Assembly: GCA_035716135.1 (NCBI GenBank)
Contig: DASTKD010000390.1
Location: forward strand, 1-17,232
Length of the DNA stretch: 17,232 nucleotides
Direction of reading: 5' to 3'
Origin: CF-113 sp035716135
Lineage (GTDB): Bacteria; Chloroflexota; Ktedonobacteria; Ktedonobacterales; Ktedonobacteraceae
Shown: positions 14,439 through 17,232 of the stretch, one piece after another
How the letters are laid out: every line of letters starts with the position of its first letter
Numbering within the stretch: the first letter of the stretch is position 1
The notes under the pieces: generated by a model
What the model was told of the DNA's origin: nothing
What the model saw: the letters and a program-made list of their open reading frames with translations, nothing else
The model's database searches: none
Made by a program: the position numbers and the translations under genes

Positions 14439-14444
14439 GGAGGC
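14397..14444 (+). repeat. 48-bp duplicated leader, copy 2 (right half)
   Basis: Second copy of the leader at 13829-13876, directly before the first six-helix protein. It also encodes the last ~14 codons of the first Ddn-like protein, so that protein runs into what is untranslated spacer in copy 1. Confidence 0.7.
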
Positions 14445-14449
14445 TTCTT

Positions 14450-15166
14450 ATGAACGATCTGAAAGTGCGGCGCTGGGCGGGTGCGTTTGGGCTAGCCGGC
14501 TTCGTCGTGTTCCTGGTCGCGCTCCCGCTCTACTTTGTTGGCCCGCAGCCAGCGGCTCGACTGGAGGACACCGTCCAGTTCAGCGACTCCCTGAGCAGGG
14601 CCAGCACCCTCATCCTCATGCGCACCACCCTGGCCGATCCGCTCATCATGGTCGGCTTCCTGGTCATGCTGGCTGGGCTCCGCCGCCTGATCCGGCAGGC
14701 GCGGCCGGATGACGAGGGGGTATCGACGTTGGTCTTCGGAGCCGGTCTGGTCGTGATCACCTTGGAACTGGCTGGTGATGCGCTGGCGGGGGGTGCTGCC
14801 CTGGACACGTCCGTCAAGGCCGATCCCTCTGTGGTCAGAGGGCTATGGGAGGGTAGCTTCGTCTTCTACGGTGCGATTGGGCTCATCATGTCGGCACTGT
14901 TGTTGGCCTCGGCGGGCTACGCCACGCTGGGCACCGGAGTGCTCCCCAGGTGGACAGGCTGGGCGGCCTATGTCGCCGCGGCTATCAACCTGGTGGCTGC
15001 TCCCTCGATCTTTGGGGGAACTGACTACACCGGTTTCTACACCGCGAGCGGCTACGTGACGTTCATCGGCCAGGGAGCAATGATCATCTGGTTCTTAATC
15101 GCCAGTGTCTCGATGCTCGTTGTGAAGCGGGAGGCCAAAGCTATGACGCCAGTCTATGGAGGCTGA
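14450..15166 (+). CDS. Six-helix membrane protein, function unknown (right copy)
   Basis: 238 residues with six predicted membrane helices at about 11-31, 62-78, 92-113, 136-156, 168-187 and 202-225. A large polar loop (32-61) lies between helices 1 and 2, and another (114-135) between helices 3 and 4. It resembles small DUF4386-like integral membrane proteins in size and layout but has no catalytic motif I can name. The start at 14450 follows AAGGAGG; an in-frame ATG 30 bases upstream overlaps the preceding gene and lies in the leader repeat, so it is rejected. Placement directly after a Ddn-like gene (11-base gap) and before a second such protein suggests a membrane anchor, quinone-site partner or transporter for the redox enzymes. 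That is inference. Confidence 0.8.
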   Translation: MNDLKVRRWAGAFGLAGFVVFLVALPLYFVGPQPAARLEDTVQFSDSLSRASTLILMRTTLADPLIMVGFLVMLAGLRRLIRQARPDDEGVSTLVFGAGLVVITLELAGDALAGGAALDTSVKADPSVVRGLWEGSFVFYGAIGLIMSALLLASAGYATLGTGVLPRWTGWAAYVAAAINLVAAPSIFGGTDYTGFYTASGYVTFIGQGAMIIWFLIASVSMLVVKREAKAMTPVYGG

Positions 15167-15182
15167 GCAAGGTCGGTCAGAC

Positions 15183-15202
15183 ATGAGCCATTTCACGCTC
15201 AT
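15183..15202 (+). other. Small intergenic stem-loop between the two membrane-protein genes (right copy)
   Basis: ATGAGC and GCTCAT form a six-pair stem around an eight-base loop in the 65-base gap between the two membrane-protein genes. Too short to be a terminator by itself; reported as possible mRNA structure. Confidence 0.25.
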
Positions 15203-15231
15203 ACATTCAGCCGCATTGAAGGAGGAAAGAC

Positions 15232-15984
15232 ATGAACACGTTGCAAGTCAGAAGATCAGCGCCAGAAGCTGAGGCTGCTCCAGACCCATCGTGGAGAGGT
15301 CTCTACCGGGCCGCGGGCGTTTCGGCAGTGCTCTTTGTCGTGCTTGTACTCGTAGCCATTGTGCTGGTTGTCGTAGCGCCGCCACCCTTGAACGCGGACG
15401 GGGCTACTACTCTCCAATACGTCGCCTCACATAAGGTCCTCTACATCATCGAACAGGCCCTGTGGTTGGCACCCAGCGTTTTCGCTCTGGTCGTCTTCCT
15501 GGCGCTCTTCCAGGCACTCAAGCACCTGAACAAGAGCTACGCGGCTCTCGGTGCCCTCGCCGGTATCGTCGCCTGGGCTCTCACTCTGGCCATACCGACA
15601 ACCGGTGGTGGAGCGCCCGTCCTGGTTTACCTGAGCGATCAATACATGGCAGCCACCACCGCTGCACAACACACCGCCTTTGCGACTGCTGCCGAGGTGT
15701 TTATCGCGCAGAATAACATCACGGGTGCGGTTGGGATCCTGACCCCGGTCGGCATCCTGATCACCTCTCTTGTCATGCTGAAGGGTGTCTTCCCGAAGGG
15801 CACTGCCTATCTGGGTATCGTGACTGGTGCCCTGGGCATCGTGAGTGAGACCCTTCGGCCCATTCTCGGCCCTGGCTACTTCGTCTACGGTCTGCTCCTC
15901 CCGATCTGGTTTCTCGCGGTCGGCTGGAAACTCTACCGACTGGGATCGAGATTGAGCAGAGAGCCACTTGCTGTGGTTTCATAA
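15232..15984 (+). CDS. DUF4386-like six-helix membrane protein (right copy)
   Basis: 250 residues. A polar N-terminal tail (1-24) is followed by predicted helices at about 27-49, 70-94, 102-121, 163-184, 191-208 and 216-233. The extracytoplasmic-looking segment after helix 1 (PPPLNADGATTLQYVASHK, 50-68), the GPGYFVYGLLLPIWFLAVG segment near the end and the overall length fit DUF4386-type proteins, whose function is unknown. The ribosome site GAAGGAGGAAA lies just before ATG. It follows the other six-helix protein by 65 bases and precedes the second Ddn-like gene by 32. The two membrane proteins share layout but little obvious sequence, so they may form a heteromeric pair (inference). Confidence 0.82.
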   Translation: MNTLQVRRSAPEAEAAPDPSWRGLYRAAGVSAVLFVVLVLVAIVLVVVAPPPLNADGATTLQYVASHKVLYIIEQALWLAPSVFALVVFLALFQALKHLNKSYAALGALAGIVAWALTLAIPTTGGGAPVLVYLSDQYMAATTAAQHTAFATAAEVFIAQNNITGAVGILTPVGILITSLVMLKGVFPKGTAYLGIVTGALGIVSETLRPILGPGYFVYGLLLPIWFLAVGWKLYRLGSRLSREPLAVVS

Positions 15985-16016
15985 CCGCCAAAAAAGAAGA
16001 AAGCAGGTACACTTTC

Positions 16017-16493
16017 ATGTCTAAAACCTATCAGGCCAATGTCGCTACCCGCATCAGAGACGCATTGATCATGGCTCTTCTGCATGCCGGAGTCAGGATG
16101 GGGACAACGTCGCTGCTCACCGTGCGTGGTCGCACAAGTGGTCAGCCCCATACGGTTCCGGTGATCCTTGTTGAGCAGTACGGTCACCGCTTTCTAGTCG
16201 CTCCTTACGGCGTGGTCCAATGGGTACGCAACATCCGTGCAGCAGGAACGGCAACGCTCACCCGTGGTCGCCATTCCGAGGCGATCTCCGTGACCGAACT
16301 ACCAGCACAGGAGGCGGCTTCTGTTCTCAAGCAGTATCTCTCGAAGGTCGTTACAGCTCGATCCTACTTCGATGCGACGCTAGACTCGCCCCTTGAGGCT
16401 TTTGAACGTGAAGCACTCCGTCACCCGGTGTTTCAGATCACGACGATGGAGAGCTTACAGGAGGAGAAAAAAGAAGGAGAACCTCATGTTTGA
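16017..16493 (+). CDS. Ddn-like nitroreductase/deazaflavin-dependent family protein, second (right copy)
   Basis: 158 residues of the same split-barrel family as the gene at 13881, but from a distinct subgroup and without the long tail. LLTVRGRTSGQPHTVPVILV at about 33-52 carries the T-x-GRxSGxxxTxPV cofactor signature. HRFLVAPYGVVQWVRNIRAAG at 57-77 replaces the HPxWxxNL region of the first protein with VQWVRNIRAAG, the other common form in this family. The C-terminal part includes HPVFQI near 136-141, often seen at the end of these domains. F420H2-dependent reduction is the expected chemistry; the substrate is unknown. AAGCAGGT, a modest ribosome site, lies before ATG. Its end overlaps the start of the SDR remnant by eight bases, so the two are translationally coupled. 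Confidence 0.85.
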   Translation: MSKTYQANVATRIRDALIMALLHAGVRMGTTSLLTVRGRTSGQPHTVPVILVEQYGHRFLVAPYGVVQWVRNIRAAGTATLTRGRHSEAISVTELPAQEAASVLKQYLSKVVTARSYFDATLDSPLEAFEREALRHPVFQITTMESLQEEKKEGEPHV

Positions 16494-16812
16494 CTATCGT
16501 AACAAAGTCGCCCTGTGCCCAGGGCCTACAGCGACCAATTTTTTCGCGGTTCTTGAGGCTCCCGACGTGCCGATGCTGAGCAGGATGCACAGCTCGGAGG
16601 CGGTGGTCATGGCAGGCTTGCGCGCTCTGGAACAGGGGCGGCCGTATGCCGTCGAGGGCCGGCGGAATGCCTTTGGAGCACAGCTGACACATATGACGCC
16701 ACTGGCACTGACGGCACGTGTGTTTGCGAAGGTGATGAGGCCGCGTAAGCAGGAGGCCAGGCCTGGAGGAGAGAGATCGGCGATTCCACTGGCAACCAGG
16801 AGCAGACCGTAG
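16486..16812 (+). pseudogene. Short-chain dehydrogenase with large in-frame internal deletion (right copy)
   Basis: An open frame of 108 residues with a good ribosome site (AAGGAGA). It starts MFDYRNKVAL, the way many SDR proteins begin just before the TGxxxGxG NAD(P)-binding motif, then passes directly into CPGPTATNFF, the PG motif found roughly 170-190 residues into a normal SDR. HSSEAVVMAGLRALEQGRPY (35-54) and RVFAKVMRPRK (78-88) are the usual C-terminal part of this SDR subgroup. The Rossmann glycine motif and the catalytic Ser-Tyr-Lys are therefore missing, while the frame is preserved. The last ~20 residues come partly from the 57-bp repeat. It cannot be an active dehydrogenase; it is a relict or a translated micro-protein. 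It overlaps the preceding gene by eight bases. Confidence 0.75.
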
Positions 16813-16835
16813 CTCCATGGACACCAAAGATGAGC
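16779..16835 (+). repeat. 57-bp imperfect repeat, copy B (right half)
   Basis: Partner of 12622-12678, with GGAGC/GCTCC hairpin at 16799-16816 overlapping the SDR stop codon. In the frame used by copy A it reads GDSTGNQEQTVAPWTPKMS, similar to GDSTEEKEQAVAPGTSKKS there, so the copies may derive from a once-coding tail. Confidence 0.7.
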
Positions 16836-16895
16836 CATGCTCCTCTGCGACATTGAGGAGAAGAAGGAAGCAACACATAAAAAGGAGAACATGCT

Positions 16896-17232
16896 ATGTC
16901 AACCGAAGACAACAAGGCCCTGATCCGCCGTTTTTACGAGGAAGTGTTCAACAAGAGGAATCTGGCGGCCCTCGATGACTTCTACGCTCCCGATCACGCC
17001 GATCACACGCTCCCTCCTGGTCTGCCGGTCGGTCCAGAGGGAACCAGGCAAGCCATCGCCATCATGCTGGCGGGTTTCCCTGATCTGTACATTACGATTG
17101 AGGATATGATCGCAGAAGGCGGCAAAGTGGTCACCAGATTTACGACCCATGGAACACAGCAGGGAACGCTTGGGAGCATCCCCCCAACTGGGAAGCAGGT
17201 GGCGGTCTCGACCATCGAGATCACCCGCATTG
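16896..17232 (+). CDS. SnoaL-like ester cyclase family protein, 3' end cut by window (right copy)
   Basis: The first 112 residues of a SnoaL-like (NTF2-fold) polyketide-cyclase/ester-cyclase family protein, normally about 130-150 residues, so roughly the last 20-35 are outside the window. NKALIRRFYEEVFNKRNLAA at 6-25 is the first helix, DDFYAPDHADHT at 27-38 carries the conserved His region, and FPDLYITIEDMIAEGGKVV (61-79) with GTQQGTLGSIPPTGK (86-100) form the family's sheet signature. These small proteins catalyse aldol cyclisation in polyketide pathways or act as uncharacterised hydrolase/isomerase-like proteins; no polyketide genes are nearby. AAAAAGGAG precedes ATG; an overlapping ATG five bases upstream is out of frame. 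Last visible gene of the operon, 83 bases after the SDR remnant. Confidence 0.85.
   Translation, partial: MSTEDNKALIRRFYEEVFNKRNLAALDDFYAPDHADHTLPPGLPVGPEGTRQAIAIMLAGFPDLYITIEDMIAEGGKVVTRFTTHGTQQGTLGSIPPTGKQVAVSTIEITRI

Larger units (their letters stand above)
1..17232. repeat. Perfect spacerless inverted repeat (two 8,616-bp arms)
   Basis: The first bases (CAATGCGGGTGA) are the reverse complement of the last (TCACCCGCATTG), and every open frame in 1-8616 recurs at 17233 minus its coordinates with the same translation. I found no mismatch between the arms at the places compared, and the arms meet with no unique bases between them. Natural long palindromes without a spacer are unstable in most bacteria, so a fold-back amplification chimera or assembly artefact is the default explanation. 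Read-through of a hairpin chromosome or plasmid end, or a true head-to-head duplication, would give the same sequence. All genes should be counted once for copy number. Confidence 0.97.

Noticed and set aside
1..17232. Reading the two halves as a genuine duplication of a 12-gene cluster
   Set aside because: The halves are identical at every position compared and share a common axis and edges. True duplications normally show a junction, spacer or divergence, so gene counts were not doubled in the interpretation.
1..17232. CRISPR arrays, tRNA/rRNA genes, toxin-antitoxin pairs, phage or defence genes
   Set aside because: No regularly spaced repeats, no tRNA-like cloverleaf and no such protein motifs were found on either strand.

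Overview
The whole 17,232-base window is one perfect inverted repeat. Position i is complementary to position 17233-i, the axis lies between 8616 and 8617, there is no spacer, and every gene appears twice at mirror coordinates with an identical protein. The unique information is therefore 8,616 bases. Both outer edges cut the same gene (a SnoaL-like ester cyclase) at the same base. An 8.6-kb spacerless perfect palindrome is most simply a fold-back chimera or assembly artefact. A read through a covalently closed hairpin end, or a real inverted duplication, would look the same. I found no telomere resolvase or transposase gene that would support a biological cause.

Organism (inference): a moderately GC-rich bacterium with good AAGGAG-type ribosome sites, three coenzyme-F420-type enzymes (two Ddn-like, one LLM-like), DUF4386-like membrane proteins and relict genes. 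The mix recalls Chloroflexota of the class Ktedonobacteria. An actinobacterium is the main alternative. No rRNA or other marker gene is present.

Layout of one half, read on the + strand from the axis (8617-17232). A four-helix membrane protein of unknown function (8721-9227, +) converges on an LLM-class F420-dependent oxidoreductase (9302-10078, -), and the two share a 23-bp inverted repeat over their stop codons. Upstream of the LLM gene, on the same minus strand, are an MFS exporter (10208-11446) and a 68-aa fragment (11535-11741). A 638-bp gene-poor stretch follows, ending in a candidate promoter with an 11-bp-period direct repeat and two dyads. It faces a tight plus-strand operon: a relict of a 2-oxoacid-dehydrogenase E2-like gene, a flavodoxin, a HemG-like flavodoxin, a Ddn-like deazaflavin oxidoreductase, two six-helix membrane proteins, a second Ddn-like protein, an internally deleted SDR, and a SnoaL-like protein cut by the window edge. 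The left half (1-8616) is the same on the opposite strand.

How the genes may work together (inference): the operon pairs two FMN-flavodoxin proteins with two F420-type Ddn-like proteins and two small polytopic membrane proteins, with another F420-type enzyme and an exporter nearby. This suggests a low-potential flavin/deazaflavin redox module acting on quinones, porphyrins or small foreign molecules near the membrane. Two operon members (E2-like and SDR) have kept both ends but lost their middles, each next to the same ~57-bp imperfect repeat, and two other genes share a duplicated 48-bp leader. The operon therefore looks repeatedly rearranged. No CRISPR array, tRNA, rRNA, intact insertion sequence or replication origin was seen.
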